NCBI GenBank assembly: GCA_947372225.1
Contig: CANBSV010000006.1
Coordinates: forward strand, 1 to 51,932
Source: Burkholderiales bacterium
GTDB lineage: Bacteria > Pseudomonadota > Gammaproteobacteria > Burkholderiales > Burkholderiaceae_C
Direction of reading: 5' to 3'
Length of the DNA stretch: 51,932 nt
Positions 25,295 through 34,608 of the stretch are shown piece by piece. Numbering within the stretch: position 1 is the first letter of the stretch; each line of letters starts with the position of its first letter. The translations under genes were made by a program, and so were the position numbers. The notes under the pieces were generated by a model that worked only from the letters and a program-made list of their open reading frames with translations, was not told the origin of the DNA and did not search any database.

Positions 25295-26901
25295 GCTGGC
25301 ACCCCCGCGTCGGCGGCGATCGCCTGCACCTCGGTCACGAAGACCTCGGCGCGGTGCGCGTAGTTGCGAAACATGTCGAGGCTGGCGCACGCCGGGCTGA
25401 GCAGCACCGCATCGCCGCTGCGCGCCTGTTCGAAGGCCCAGCGCGTGGCGGCTTCGAGCGTGGCGTGGCGCTGCAACGGCAAGTCGTCGATGGCGGTCAG
25501 CGCCGCTTCGATGAGGGCCGCATCACGGCCCAGCGTCGCGACCGCGCGTGCATGACGCTGCACGGGCATGGCCAGGGGCGCGAAATCCTGGCCCTTGCCG
25601 TCGCCGCCCAGGATCACCACCAGGCGACCCGGCGCGCGATCAGCCCCTAACCCTTCGAGAGCGGCCACGGTGGCGCCGACGTTGGTGCCCTTGCTGTCGT
25701 CGAACGCGTCGACGCCGTTGATCGTGGCCACGTGCTCCACGCGGTGCGGCTCGCCGGCGTATTCGCGCAGGGCGTGCAGCATGGGTGCGAGCGGGCAGCC
25801 GATGGCATGCGCCAGCGCCAGCGCAGCCAGCGCGTTGGACGCGTTGTGGCGGCCGCGCACGCGCAGCGCATCGACGGGCATCAGGTGCTGGATGTGCAGC
25901 GGCTCGCGCTCGGTCGCCTCGCCGGCACGCATGCGCTTGGGCGCGTCGCTGTCGTCCGATTCGAGCGCGCGCACCAGCCAGGCCATGCCGTTGTCGGTGA
26001 TGAGGCCGTAGTCGCCGGCCTCGCGGGGCGCATCGATGCCAAAGCGCACGGCCGGCCGTGTCACCAGCCGTGCAGCGCGAGCGGCCGCACCCGGCTTGGC
26101 AGCGGCCACCGACGCCGCCGTGGCCAGCGCCTGAGCGGCAGCAGCCAGCGACTCCACCTGCGCGTCGTCGCGGTTGACGACCATCACCGCCGAGCGGCCC
26201 CACACCCGCGCCTTGGCAGCAGCGTAATGGGCCATCGACCCGTGCCAGTCCAGGTGGTCGTCGGTGAGGTTGAGCACCGCGGCGGCGTCCGGCTCGAAAC
26301 CGGTGACGCCGTCCAGTTGGAAGCTCGACAGCTCGAGCACCCAGACCTCGGGCAGCCCGGCGGCCCCGGCGGTCTCTTGCTCGAGCGAGTCGGTCAGCGT
26401 GCCCAGCAGGGTCGGGCCGATGTTGCCGGCCACCGCCACGCTTCGGCCGGCGCACTCGACGAGCAGCGCGGTCATCGCCGTGGTGGTGGTCTTGCCATTG
26501 GTGCCGGTGACCGCGATCACCTTGGGCGCGTAGCCGCGCTGCACCTTCAGATCGGCCAGCGCGCGGCTGAACAGATCCAGCTCGCCTTGCACCGGCACGC
26601 CGCGCTGTGCGGCCAGCGCCAGCACGGGTGCGATGCGCGCATCGGCAGGCGCCAGGCCCGGGCTTTTCAGCACGAGCTGTACGCCGTCGAGCGCGGCCTC
26701 GCTGAGCGCGCCGGCGCTCAGTTGTGCGTCGGGCACCTCGGCACGCAAGGTGGCGGCGTGAGGCAGCGAGGCGGCGTCGACGCCCAGTCGCGAATCCCAG
26801 GCCCGCACCGTCGCGCCGCCACGCGCGCACCAGCGCGCCATGGCCAGCCCGGACTCGCCCAGACCGAGCACCAGCACCGTGATTCCTGCGAGGGCGTTCA
26901 T
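25291..26901 (-). CDS. murD: UDP-N-acetylmuramoyl-L-alanine--D-glutamate ligase
   Basis: A 536-residue Mur ligase adding D-Glu. It shows VLVLGLGESGLAMARWCARG at the N terminus, AVTGTNGKTTTTAMTALLV as ATP loop, LSSFQLDGV, NLTDDHLDWHGSMAHYA and, in the C-terminal domain, DDSKGTNVGATVAAL. It is about 100 residues longer than E. coli MurD (438). Much of the excess is an Ala-rich and charged insert in the middle domain, roughly residues 235-325, between the central and C-terminal catalytic segments. It follows mraY by 13 bases and overlaps ftsW by 4. Confidence 0.95.
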   Translation of the reverse strand: MNALAGITVLVLGLGESGLAMARWCARGGATVRAWDSRLGVDAASLPHAATLRAEVPDAQLSAGALSEAALDGVQLVLKSPGLAPADARIAPVLALAAQRGVPVQGELDLFSRALADLKVQRGYAPKVIAVTGTNGKTTTTAMTALLVECAGRSVAVAGNIGPTLLGTLTDSLEQETAGAAGLPEVWVLELSSFQLDGVTGFEPDAAAVLNLTDDHLDWHGSMAHYAAAKARVWGRSAVMVVNRDDAQVESLAAAAQALATAASVAAAKPGAAARAARLVTRPAVRFGIDAPREAGDYGLITDNGMAWLVRALESDDSDAPKRMRAGEATEREPLHIQHLMPVDALRVRGRHNASNALAALALAHAIGCPLAPMLHALREYAGEPHRVEHVATINGVDAFDDSKGTNVGATVAALEGLGADRAPGRLVVILGGDGKGQDFAPLAMPVQRHARAVATLGRDAALIEAALTAIDDLPLQRHATLEAATRWAFEQARSGDAVLLSPACASLDMFRNYAHRAEVFVTEVQAIAADAGVPA

Positions 26902-26914
26902 GGTCGTGGCGGCC

Positions 26915-28093
26915 TCAACGCAGCTTCAGGCTGGCCAGGCCGATCAGGCACAGCAGCATGGTGATGATCCAGAAACGCACGACGACCTGCGTCTCCTTCC
27001 AGCCGGATTTTTCGAAATGGTGGTGCAGTGGCGCCATCTTGAGGATGCGGCGACCCTCGCCGTAGCGCTTGCGGGTGTACTTGAACCAGCCCACCTGCAG
27101 CATCACCGACAGCGCCTCGACGACGAACACGCCGCCCATGATGCCCAGCACGATTTCCTGCCGGGTGATGACCGCCACGGTGCCGAGTGCGCCGCCCAGC
27201 GACAGCGCGCCCACGTCGCCCATGAACACCTGCGCCGGATGGGTGTTGAACCACAGAAAGGCCAGCCCTGCGCCGGCCAGCGCGGCACAAAACACCAGCA
27301 GTTCGCCCGTGCCCGGGATGTAGGGATACAGCAGGTACTTGCTGTAGACCACGCTGCCGGTGACATAGGCAAACACACCCAGCGCCGAGCCCACCATCAC
27401 CACCGGCATGATGGCCAGCCCGTCGAGCCCGTCGGTGAAGTTCACCGCGTTGCTCGCACCGACGATGACGAACCACGTCAGTGTGATGAAGCCATACACG
27501 CCCAGCGGGTAGCTCACCGTCTTGAAGAACGGCACGATCAGATCGGCCGCCGGCGGCAGGTTGTTGGAAAAGCCGCTTTGCAGCCAGCGCCCGAACAGCT
27601 CGAGCACGCGCAGGTTCGATGTCTCGCTCACGCTGAAGGCCAGATAGAACGCTGCCAGCAGGCCGATCACCGATTGCCACAGGAACTTGTCGCGCGAGCG
27701 CATGCCCTCGGGGTTCTTGTCGACCACCTTGCGCCAGTCGTCTACCCAGCCGATGGCGCCGAAGCCCAGCGTCACGATCAGCGTGATCCACACGAAGCGG
27801 TTGGTCCAATCGAACCACAGCAAGGTCGAGACCGTCACGGAAATGAGGATGAGCACGCCGCCCATGGTGGGCGTGCCGCTCTTGGCCAGGTGCTCCTGGA
27901 TGCCGTACTGGCGGATCGGCTGGCCGATCTTCAAGGCGGTCAGGCGGCGGATGACCATGGGGCCGAAGGCCAGGCCGATCAGCAAGGCGGTCAGCGCGGC
28001 CATCACCGCGCGGAAGGTGATGTACTGGAAGACGCGGAAGAAACCGAGTTCCGGCGACAGCGTTTGCAGCCACTGGGCCAGGCTAAGCAGCAT
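26915..28093 (-). CDS. mraY: Phospho-N-acetylmuramoyl-pentapeptide transferase
   Basis: A 392-residue polytopic enzyme that transfers phospho-MurNAc-pentapeptide to undecaprenyl phosphate, giving lipid I. Signature segments are AKSGTPTMGGVLIL, GAIGWVDDWRKVV (paired Asp), NAVNFTDGLDGLAIMP and, near the C terminus, PLHHHFEKSGWKETQVVVRFW. About ten membrane helices are apparent. The start at 28093 (MLLSLAQWLQTLSP) matches the family; it lies inside the murF 3' end, overlapping by 11 bases. Confidence 0.97.
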   Translation of the reverse strand: MLLSLAQWLQTLSPELGFFRVFQYITFRAVMAALTALLIGLAFGPMVIRRLTALKIGQPIRQYGIQEHLAKSGTPTMGGVLILISVTVSTLLWFDWTNRFVWITLIVTLGFGAIGWVDDWRKVVDKNPEGMRSRDKFLWQSVIGLLAAFYLAFSVSETSNLRVLELFGRWLQSGFSNNLPPAADLIVPFFKTVSYPLGVYGFITLTWFVIVGASNAVNFTDGLDGLAIMPVVMVGSALGVFAYVTGSVVYSKYLLYPYIPGTGELLVFCAALAGAGLAFLWFNTHPAQVFMGDVGALSLGGALGTVAVITRQEIVLGIMGGVFVVEALSVMLQVGWFKYTRKRYGEGRRILKMAPLHHHFEKSGWKETQVVVRFWIITMLLCLIGLASLKLR

Positions 28094-29477
28094 GAACGGC
28101 TCCAGAGTTGATCGGGGCGCCCGCATGCAGCGCAGCCGTCACGCGTTCCATCTTCATGAAGCGCGAACCCTTGACCAGCACCGAGGCGGCCACGGGCGCG
28201 TCGGGCAAAGCGGCGAGCAGCGCGTCGACGCTGGCGAAATGGCGTGCCGCACCGAAGGCTGCGGCTGCATGGGCGCACAGCGCACCGGCGGTCCACAGCG
28301 CATCGATGCCACGACGGCGGGCTGCCTCGCCCACCTCGCGGTGAAACGCCGGACCCTCGTCACCCACTTCGCCCATGTCACCCAGCACCAGCCAGCGCGG
28401 CGCGGGCAGTGCGGCCAGCACCTCGATGGCGGCGAGCACCGAGTCGGGGTTGGCGTTGTAGGTGTCGTCGATGAGCGTGACGCGCTGTCCGGCACGCTCG
28501 ATGAGCTGCGCCTGCGAACGACCCTTGACGGCACTGAAGGCCTCGAGGCCACGCACCACCGCATCGAGCGGTGCGCCGGCGGCCAGCGCGCAGGCGGTGG
28601 CGGCGAGCGCGTTCTTCACGTTGTGCAGACCTGCCACGCGCAAGACGAACGCCGCGCTGCCCGCCGGTGTGCGCATCGCCACCGACCAGTGATCGGCCGC
28701 CCACACGGCGTCGGCGCTCACATCGGCACCGCCGTGGCCCAGGGCGAACGTGAGCACGCGGCGCGCGCCGGCCAGTTCGCACCACAGCGGCGTGTGCGGC
28801 TCGCCGGCCGGAAACACCGCCACGCCATCGGCGCCCAGCGAGGCGATGACCGCGCCGTTCTCGCGCGCCACGGCCTCGACGCTGGCCATGAACTCCTGGT
28901 GCTCGCGCTGCGCGTTGTTGACCAGCGCCACCGTGGGCGCGGCCAGCGCCGCGAGCTCGGCGATCTCGCCGGGGTGGTTCATGCCAAGCTCAACCACGGC
29001 CGAGCGGTGCGTGCCCAGGCGCAGGCGCAGCAGCGTGAGCGGCACGCCGATGTGGTTGTTGAAATTGCCTTCGGTCCAGAACGCGGCCTCGCCGTGCCAT
29101 GCGCGCAGGATCGACGCGATCATTTGCGTGACGGTGGTCTTGCCGTTGCTGCCGGTCACCGCGATCAGCGGCAGCGCGAAGCGGCGTCGCCACGCCGCCG
29201 CCAGCGTGGCCAGCGCGTGCAGGCTGTGGCTCACCTGCAAACCGGGCAGGCCGCATTCGGCCACGCCGCGCTCGGCCAGCACCGCCGCCGCACCAGCCGC
29301 GCGCGCGCCGGCCAGAAAGTCATGCGCATCGAAGCGCTCGCCGCGCAGCGCCACGAACAAATCGCCCGCGCGCAGGCTGCGGCTGTCGGTGTGCACGCGC
29401 AGCAGCGGCGTGGCGCCGTCGCCCAGCAATTGCGAGCCGGGCAGCATGCTGTGGGCCTGAGCCAGCGTCAGCATCAT
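28083..29477 (-). CDS. murF: UDP-N-acetylmuramoyl-tripeptide--D-alanyl-D-alanine ligase
   Basis: A 464-residue Mur ligase that adds D-Ala-D-Ala. Motifs are TDSRSLRAGDLFVALRGERF (N-terminal domain), AVTGSNGKTTVTQMI (ATP loop), ELGMNHPGEIAEL, NNAQREHQEF, DDTYNANPDSVLAAI and LGDMGEVGDEG. Two adjacent ATG codons overlap the murE stop; I use the first (29477), with GGGGTG shortly upstream. The stop is TAG within mraY. Confidence 0.96.
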   Translation of the reverse strand: MMLTLAQAHSMLPGSQLLGDGATPLLRVHTDSRSLRAGDLFVALRGERFDAHDFLAGARAAGAAAVLAERGVAECGLPGLQVSHSLHALATLAAAWRRRFALPLIAVTGSNGKTTVTQMIASILRAWHGEAAFWTEGNFNNHIGVPLTLLRLRLGTHRSAVVELGMNHPGEIAELAALAAPTVALVNNAQREHQEFMASVEAVARENGAVIASLGADGVAVFPAGEPHTPLWCELAGARRVLTFALGHGGADVSADAVWAADHWSVAMRTPAGSAAFVLRVAGLHNVKNALAATACALAAGAPLDAVVRGLEAFSAVKGRSQAQLIERAGQRVTLIDDTYNANPDSVLAAIEVLAALPAPRWLVLGDMGEVGDEGPAFHREVGEAARRRGIDALWTAGALCAHAAAAFGAARHFASVDALLAALPDAPVAASVLVKGSRFMKMERVTAALHAGAPINSGAVHAA

Positions 29478-31006
29478 GGGCACACCCCGACTGCTGTGCG
29501 CTCACGCAGCGCGGCACGCGCCTCGTCGATATCCGAAAACGGCAACTTGACGCCGGCGATGTCCTGATCGGTCTCGTGACCCTTGCCGGCGATCAGCACC
29601 ACATCGCGCGGCCCCGCCTGCGCCACGGCGTGGGCGATGGCCGCACGCCGGTCCTCGATCACGCACGCCGCAGGCGTGGCCGCCATGCCGGCGGTGATGG
29701 CAGCGAGGATCGTCGCGGGCACCTCATGGCGCGGGTTGTCGCTGGTCACCACCACGTGCTGCGCTTGCTGCTGCGCGATGGCGCCCATGGCCGCACGCTT
29801 GCTGCTGTCGCGGTTGCCGCCGCAGCCGAACACGCACCACAGCTCGCCGCCGCGTGCCGCGGCCAGTGGCTGCAGCGCGCGCAACGCCTTGTCGAGCGCA
29901 TCGGGCGTGTGGGCGTAATCAACCAGCACCTCGGGCGAGAGCGGGTCGGACACGCCCGGGCGCACACGCTGCATGCGACCCGGCACTGGCGTGAGCGCCG
30001 CACAAGCGCGCGCCACATCATCGAGCGAGACACCCAGCACGCGCAGCGAGGCGACCACCGCCAGCAGGTTGGCCACGTTGTAGTCGCCAATCAAGCGGGT
30101 GCGCAGCGCGACCGGAGGCAGACCGGCTTCGACCAGCTCGAACGCCAGCCCGCCGTTGACGTAGCTCACGTCACGAGCCACCAGGCGCGCCTTGGGGTGC
30201 TGCTCGGGATGGGTCGAGCAGGTCCACAAGCGCAGGTCGCTGGTGGCCAGCGAGTGCTGCAACGCTTCGCCGCGCGGATCGTCGATGTTGAGCACCGCCG
30301 CGCGCAGGCCGGGCCAGGCGAACAGATCGGCCTTGGCCTTCCAGTAGGCGTCCATCGAGCCGTGAAAGTCGAGATGGTCCTGCGTGAAGTTGGTGAACAC
30401 CGCGATGTCGATGTGCGTGCCCCACAGCCGCCGCTCGGCCAGACCGATGGACGAGGCCTCGATCGCCGCCGTGCGCAGGCCCTCGGCGACGAAGCGCTTG
30501 AAAGCGCGGTGCAACGTCACCGGGTCGGGCGTGGTGAGTCCGGTCGAGGTGAGCGCGGCCGTGCCGTCCAGCCCCACCGCGCCGGCGCCGAGCGTGCCGA
30601 TGACGCCGCAGCGCCTGCCCAGCACCGACAGGGCCTGTGCCGTCCACCAGGTGGTGGAGGTCTTGCCATTGGTACCGGTGACGGCGATCACCGCCAGACG
30701 GTCACTCGGCGAGCCGAAGAACGCGCTCGCCAGCGGGCCGGCGGCGGCTTTCAGGTCGTCCATCGCGGCGATGCGCTCATCGTCAAAGCCAAAGGCCTCC
30801 GCGCCATCGGCCTCGACCACGCAAGCGCGCGCGCCGGCTTCGAGCGCCTGACGCACATGCTCGCGGCCGTCGTGCGCATGGCCGGGCCAGGCGATGAAGG
30901 CATCACCCGGCTGCAGTGCGCGGCTGTCGGTGGCCAGGCCGCGCACGCCGCACTGCGCCAGCCACGTCAGGGCTGCGGGGACCGACCCGAGCAGGCGCGG
31001 CGCCAT
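29474..31006 (-). CDS. murE: UDP-N-acetylmuramoyl-tripeptide synthetase (meso-DAP adding)
   Basis: A 510-residue Mur ligase. It shows TDSRALQPGDAFIA, AVTGTNGKTSTTWW (ATP loop), FTNFTQDHLDFHGSMDAYW, VDYAHTPDALDKALR and the DNPR specificity motif in VVVTSDNPRHE, which marks meso-diaminopimelate rather than lysine as substrate. This fits a Gram-negative organism with DAP peptidoglycan. Its ATG shares one base with the ftsI stop (TGATG). Confidence 0.97.
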   Translation of the reverse strand: MAPRLLGSVPAALTWLAQCGVRGLATDSRALQPGDAFIAWPGHAHDGREHVRQALEAGARACVVEADGAEAFGFDDERIAAMDDLKAAAGPLASAFFGSPSDRLAVIAVTGTNGKTSTTWWTAQALSVLGRRCGVIGTLGAGAVGLDGTAALTSTGLTTPDPVTLHRAFKRFVAEGLRTAAIEASSIGLAERRLWGTHIDIAVFTNFTQDHLDFHGSMDAYWKAKADLFAWPGLRAAVLNIDDPRGEALQHSLATSDLRLWTCSTHPEQHPKARLVARDVSYVNGGLAFELVEAGLPPVALRTRLIGDYNVANLLAVVASLRVLGVSLDDVARACAALTPVPGRMQRVRPGVSDPLSPEVLVDYAHTPDALDKALRALQPLAAARGGELWCVFGCGGNRDSSKRAAMGAIAQQQAQHVVVTSDNPRHEVPATILAAITAGMAATPAACVIEDRRAAIAHAVAQAGPRDVVLIAGKGHETDQDIAGVKLPFSDIDEARAALRERTAVGVCP

Positions 31007-32829
31007 CAGAAGCTCTCTTCCACAGCAGCGATGGGCTGCGCCTGGATCTGCGCGCGCACCTCGAGGTCGGGCGACACGTTCAGCATGCGCAAGGTCTGCT
31101 GCACCACTTCGCTGAACACCGGCGCGGCCACCTCGCCGCCGTAGTACTTGCCGGCGGTCGGCTCGTCGACCATCACCGCCACGATGATGCGCGGGTCGTT
31201 GATCGGCGCCATGCCGACGAACCAGGAGCGGTATTTCTTGACAACGCCGCTGGCGTAGCCCTTGCCTTCTTGCTTGTAGGCGGTACCCGACTTGCCACCC
31301 ACCGAATAGCCGATGGTCTGAGCCTTCGGCCCGGTGCCGCCGGGGCCGGCGGCCATTTGCAACATGTGGCGAACGGACTGGGCGGTTTGCGACGACAGCA
31401 CCCGCATGCCACCGATGCGGGCGTTGTCGGGGCGATCGGCCGGCTTGAGCAGGGTCACCGGGATCAGCTCGCCGTCGTGCGCAAAGACCGTGTACGCGTG
31501 TGCCAGCTGGAACAGCGAGGCCGACAGGCCGTAGCCGTAGCTCATGGTCGCCTGCTCGATCGGACGCCAGGTCTTGTACGGGCGCAACCGACCGCCGACG
31601 ACACCGGGAAACTCGATCTGCGGCTTTTGTCCGAGGCCGATCGCGGTGTACAGCTCCCACATCTCGCGCGGCTGCATCTGCATCGCGATCTTCACGGTGC
31701 CCACGTTGCTCGACTTCTGGATCACCTCGTTGACCGTCAGCGCGTCGTGCGGGTGGGCGTCGCTGATGGTCGAGCCGGTGATGGTGATGTGGCCGGGCGC
31801 CGTCTGGATGACGGTATCGGGCGTCACCCGGTGGGTTTCCAGCGCCAGACCGATGATGAACGGCTTCATCGTGGAGCCGGGTTCGAAGGTGTCGGTGAGC
31901 GCGCGGTTGCGCAGCTGCTCGCCGGTGAGATTGCGGCGGTCGGACGGCGCATAGCTCGGGTAGTTGGCCAGCGCCAGCACCTCGCCCGACTGCGCGTCGA
32001 GCACCACCACGCTGCCGGCCTTGGCCCTGTTTTCAGCCACCGCCTCGCGCAAGCGCCGGTAGGCGAAGAACTGCAACTTGGAGTCGATCGACAGCTGGAT
32101 GTCGCGACCGTCGACCGGCGCCATGCTGTCGCCGATGTCTTCGATCACTCGACCGAGCCGGTCCTTGATGACGTGGCGCGTGCCATTGCGCCCGACCAGA
32201 TCGCGCTGGAATCCCAGCTCGATGCCTTCTTGCCCGCGGTTTTCGACGTCGGTGAAGCCCACCACATGAGCCGCGGCCTCGCCTTCGGGGTACTTGCGGC
32301 GGAACTCGCCCAGCTTGTGCAGCCCGGGCAAACCCAGCGCCAGCGCGTCCTTGGCCACGCTGTCGTCGACCTGGCGGCCCAGCCAGATGAAATTGGGGCT
32401 GTCGTCGAGACGGTTTTCGAGTGCCTGGGGCTTCATGCCCAGCAGCGAGGCCAGTTCGCGGCGCGCGGCCGGGCTGGCCTCGAAGTCCTTGGGGATCACC
32501 CACAGCGACGGTGCCGGCACGCTCGAGGCCATCAACTGACCGTTGCGATCCAGGATGCGCCCGCGACTGGCCGGCAGCGTCAGCGTGTGGGCGTAGCGGA
32601 TTTCGCCTTGCTTCAGATAGAACGGCGCGCCGATGACCTGCACATAGGCCGCGCGACCGAGCAGCACGCAAAAGCCCAGGCCGACCATCGCGACGAGCAG
32701 CTTGGAGCGGCCCACCGGCGTGCGCGACACCAGCAGCGGACTGTTCGAATAGTTGACTCCGCGCACGCTGGGCGGCGATGTGGTGTCCTTGCCCGCAGCA
32801 GCGCCCGCGCGGCGACCCGGCAGCTTCAT
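31006..32829 (-). CDS. ftsI: Septal peptidoglycan transpeptidase FtsI (PBP3)
   Basis: A 607-residue class B penicillin-binding protein. A cytoplasmic tail and one membrane helix (about 42-66) precede the pedestal domain (ASRGRILDRNGQLMASS), and the transpeptidase motifs are STMK with nucleophile S319, SSN at 373-375 and KSGT at 513-516. It crosslinks septal murein in complex with FtsW. The ATG at 32829 overlaps the ftsL stop. The C-terminal tail after KSGT is of ordinary length. Confidence 0.97.
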   Translation of the reverse strand: MKLPGRRAGAAAGKDTTSPPSVRGVNYSNSPLLVSRTPVGRSKLLVAMVGLGFCVLLGRAAYVQVIGAPFYLKQGEIRYAHTLTLPASRGRILDRNGQLMASSVPAPSLWVIPKDFEASPAARRELASLLGMKPQALENRLDDSPNFIWLGRQVDDSVAKDALALGLPGLHKLGEFRRKYPEGEAAAHVVGFTDVENRGQEGIELGFQRDLVGRNGTRHVIKDRLGRVIEDIGDSMAPVDGRDIQLSIDSKLQFFAYRRLREAVAENRAKAGSVVVLDAQSGEVLALANYPSYAPSDRRNLTGEQLRNRALTDTFEPGSTMKPFIIGLALETHRVTPDTVIQTAPGHITITGSTISDAHPHDALTVNEVIQKSSNVGTVKIAMQMQPREMWELYTAIGLGQKPQIEFPGVVGGRLRPYKTWRPIEQATMSYGYGLSASLFQLAHAYTVFAHDGELIPVTLLKPADRPDNARIGGMRVLSSQTAQSVRHMLQMAAGPGGTGPKAQTIGYSVGGKSGTAYKQEGKGYASGVVKKYRSWFVGMAPINDPRIIVAVMVDEPTAGKYYGGEVAAPVFSEVVQQTLRMLNVSPDLEVRAQIQAQPIAAVEESF

Positions 32830-33125
32830 CGCGTCACCGCCGCAGCCGAAGCAGATTTGGCAGCCGGCAAGGCCACGTACTGCGTGATGGCCGGAGTGGC
32901 TGTGCGCATGCCGAGCTTCTCGCGCGCGGTCCCTTCGACTCGCGAAGGCGTGGCCTGCGCCTGACGCTCGGTCTGCAGCCGGCCGAATTCGGTCTCGAGC
33001 TGACGTTGCCGATCCTGCGCACGGTCCACCTCGGCGTACAGGCGACGCGACTCGTAAGACACGCGCACCAGATAAAGCGCACTGGCCATCAGCACCATCA
33101 ACAGCAGCACATTGACGCGGCTCAT
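32826..33125 (-). CDS. ftsL: Cell division protein FtsL
   Basis: A 99-residue bitopic protein: a short cytoplasmic start, a membrane helix (VNVLLLMVLMASALYLVRV, about 4-22), then a coiled coil (SRRLYAEVDRAQDRQRQLETEFGRLQ) and an Ala-rich tail. This is the FtsL architecture and position; it pairs with FtsB and activates FtsWI. Its ATG overlaps the rsmH stop and its stop overlaps the ftsI start, 4 bases each. Confidence 0.93.
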   Translation of the reverse strand: MSRVNVLLLMVLMASALYLVRVSYESRRLYAEVDRAQDRQRQLETEFGRLQTERQAQATPSRVEGTAREKLGMRTATPAITQYVALPAAKSASAAAVTR

Positions 33126-34126
33126 CGACGCGTCCCGATCGCCGCTGCCGGCACGTCGGTGCGCTCGGCCACACGCATGACGGCAGAGCGCGCGCGCGGG
33201 TTGGCGCGCAGCTCGGTCTCGCCGGGCTTGACGCGCCCGATCGAGCGCAGCCGCATCGCGGCTTCGGGCGCGAATGGCGCACGGCGATCGAACACCGCCT
33301 TGCTTTCGCGCGCAATGAACGTCTTGACGATGCGGTCTTCGAGGGAGTGGAAGCTGATCACCACCAGCCGGCCGCCGGGCGACAACAACTCGAGCGCTGC
33401 GCTCAGCCCTTGTTCGAGCTCCTCAAGCTCGGCATTGACGAAAATCCGAAGAGCTTGAAACGTGCGCGTTGCAGGGTTCTGGCCCGGCTCGCGGGTTTTG
33501 ACTGCACCAGCCACGACCTCGGACAGTTCCCGAGTGGTTCGAACGGGGTTCCCGCCCTCGCGCCGAGCAACAAGCGCCTTTGCAACCTGTAGAGCAAACC
33601 GTTCTTCCCCATAGTCGCGAATCACCTCAGCAATGTGGCGCTCGTCGGCGCGGGCCAGAAAGTCCGCGGCACTCTCGCCGCGGGTCGTGTCCATGCGCAT
33701 GTCCAGCGGACCGTCGAACCGGAAACTGAAACCCCGCTCGGGGCTGTCGATTTGCGGTGAAGACACGCCCAGATCGAGCAGCAGCCCGTCGATGCGGTTC
33801 ACCCCCAGCGCAGCGAGCGTGGGCACGATTTGGCTGAAAGCGGTGTGCTGGATCGAAAACCGCGGATCGGCCAGTTGCGCGTCGGCCGTCGCGGCGGCCA
33901 CCGCCTGCGGGTCGCGGTCAAGGGCGATCAGGCGACCGGCCGGCGCCAGCTGCCCCAGCAACGCGCGTGAATGACCGCCGCGCCCGAACGTGCCATCCAC
34001 ATACAGGCCAGTGCGCGCGCGATCGATGTCTGCTGAGTCAGCGTTCGGGGGCGCGAGGTGCAGCAACGCGTCGACCGCCTCATCGAGCAAGACGGTGGTG
34101 TGCACGCAGACGGCGTCGGTGGTCAT
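33122..34126 (-). CDS. rsmH: 16S rRNA (cytosine(1402)-N(4))-methyltransferase
   Basis: A 334-residue class I SAM methyltransferase, formerly MraW. Visible motifs: HTTVLLDEAVDAL, VDGTFGRGGHSRALL (SAM motif I), LDRDPQAVAAA, GLLLDLGVSSPQID, GFSFRFDGPLDMRMD and VISFHSLEDRIVKTFI. It methylates C1402 in the ribosomal P site. The ATG at 34126 is favoured by homology and lies 10 bases after the mraZ stop; the ribosome binding site is weak. Within the gene, about 33425-33625, codon choice shifts to unusual ones (CTA, CTT, GCT, CGA, ACT) compared with flanking DNA. Confidence 0.96.
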   Translation of the reverse strand: MTTDAVCVHTTVLLDEAVDALLHLAPPNADSADIDRARTGLYVDGTFGRGGHSRALLGQLAPAGRLIALDRDPQAVAAATADAQLADPRFSIQHTAFSQIVPTLAALGVNRIDGLLLDLGVSSPQIDSPERGFSFRFDGPLDMRMDTTRGESAADFLARADERHIAEVIRDYGEERFALQVAKALVARREGGNPVRTTRELSEVVAGAVKTREPGQNPATRTFQALRIFVNAELEELEQGLSAALELLSPGGRLVVISFHSLEDRIVKTFIARESKAVFDRRAPFAPEAAMRLRSIGRVKPGETELRANPRARSAVMRVAERTDVPAAAIGTRR

Positions 34127-34136
34127 CGGGGACGGG

Positions 34137-34565
34137 TCAGAACGAGAAGCCCTTGAGCGCATCGGGCATCTCGCCGCTCATGATCTCGGCCTCGTGTGCG
34201 GCGTGACGCGCGGCGTCCCACAGCTCGAGGTGGCTGCCCATGCCGATGAGCATGACGCTGCGGTCGAGACCGGCCGAAGCACGCAGCTCGGGCGCGATCA
34301 GCACCCGCGACGAGGCGTCGATGTCGACGTCCATGGCGTTGCCCAGGAACACGCGCTTCCAACGCACCGCATCCATCGGCAACGCGCTGATCTTGTCGCG
34401 GAAGTCCTCCCACGTCGGGCGCGGAAACACCATCAAGGGGCCGTCCGGGTGCTTGGTGATGGTGAGCTGGGTCACGTTCATCTCGCGCAGAACCGCGAGA
34501 TGCCGGGCCGGCACGGCCAGACGCCCCTTGCCGTCCAAGGTCAACGCCGCAGGCCCCTGAAACAC
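34137..34565 (-). CDS. mraZ: Transcriptional regulator MraZ
   Basis: A 142-residue protein with two AbrB-like repeats, each with the DGKGRLAVPARH / SSRVLIAPELR pattern (residues about 11-22 and 85-95). MraZ binds direct repeats upstream of its own gene and represses the dcw cluster. The start is assigned to a GTG at 34565 because homology begins with FQGPAALTLDGKGRL; another GTG at 34577 has GGTGGG upstream and would add four residues. The C-terminal part, LGMGSHLELWDAARHAAHE, is typical. Confidence 0.93.
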   Translation of the reverse strand: MFQGPAALTLDGKGRLAVPARHLAVLREMNVTQLTITKHPDGPLMVFPRPTWEDFRDKISALPMDAVRWKRVFLGNAMDVDIDASSRVLIAPELRASAGLDRSVMLIGMGSHLELWDAARHAAHEAEIMSGEMPDALKGFSF

Positions 34566-34572
34566 CAGATTT

Positions 34573-34608
34573 GCCACAAAAACCCACCAAAGTGCACTTA
34601 TCTGCACT
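34573..34608 (-). promoter_or_regulatory. Candidate MraZ operator, four direct repeats
   Basis: On the minus strand, four pentamers are spaced by 10, 11 and 10 bases: AGTGC (34604-34608), AGTGC (34594-34598), GTGGG (34583-34587) and GTGGC (34573-34577). MraZ is known to bind TGGGN boxes repeated every 10 bases upstream of mraZ. The two proximal boxes fit that; the two distal ones carry GTGC. The array starts directly downstream of the -10 element, a position suited to repression. Binding is inferred from spacing and location. Confidence 0.6.
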
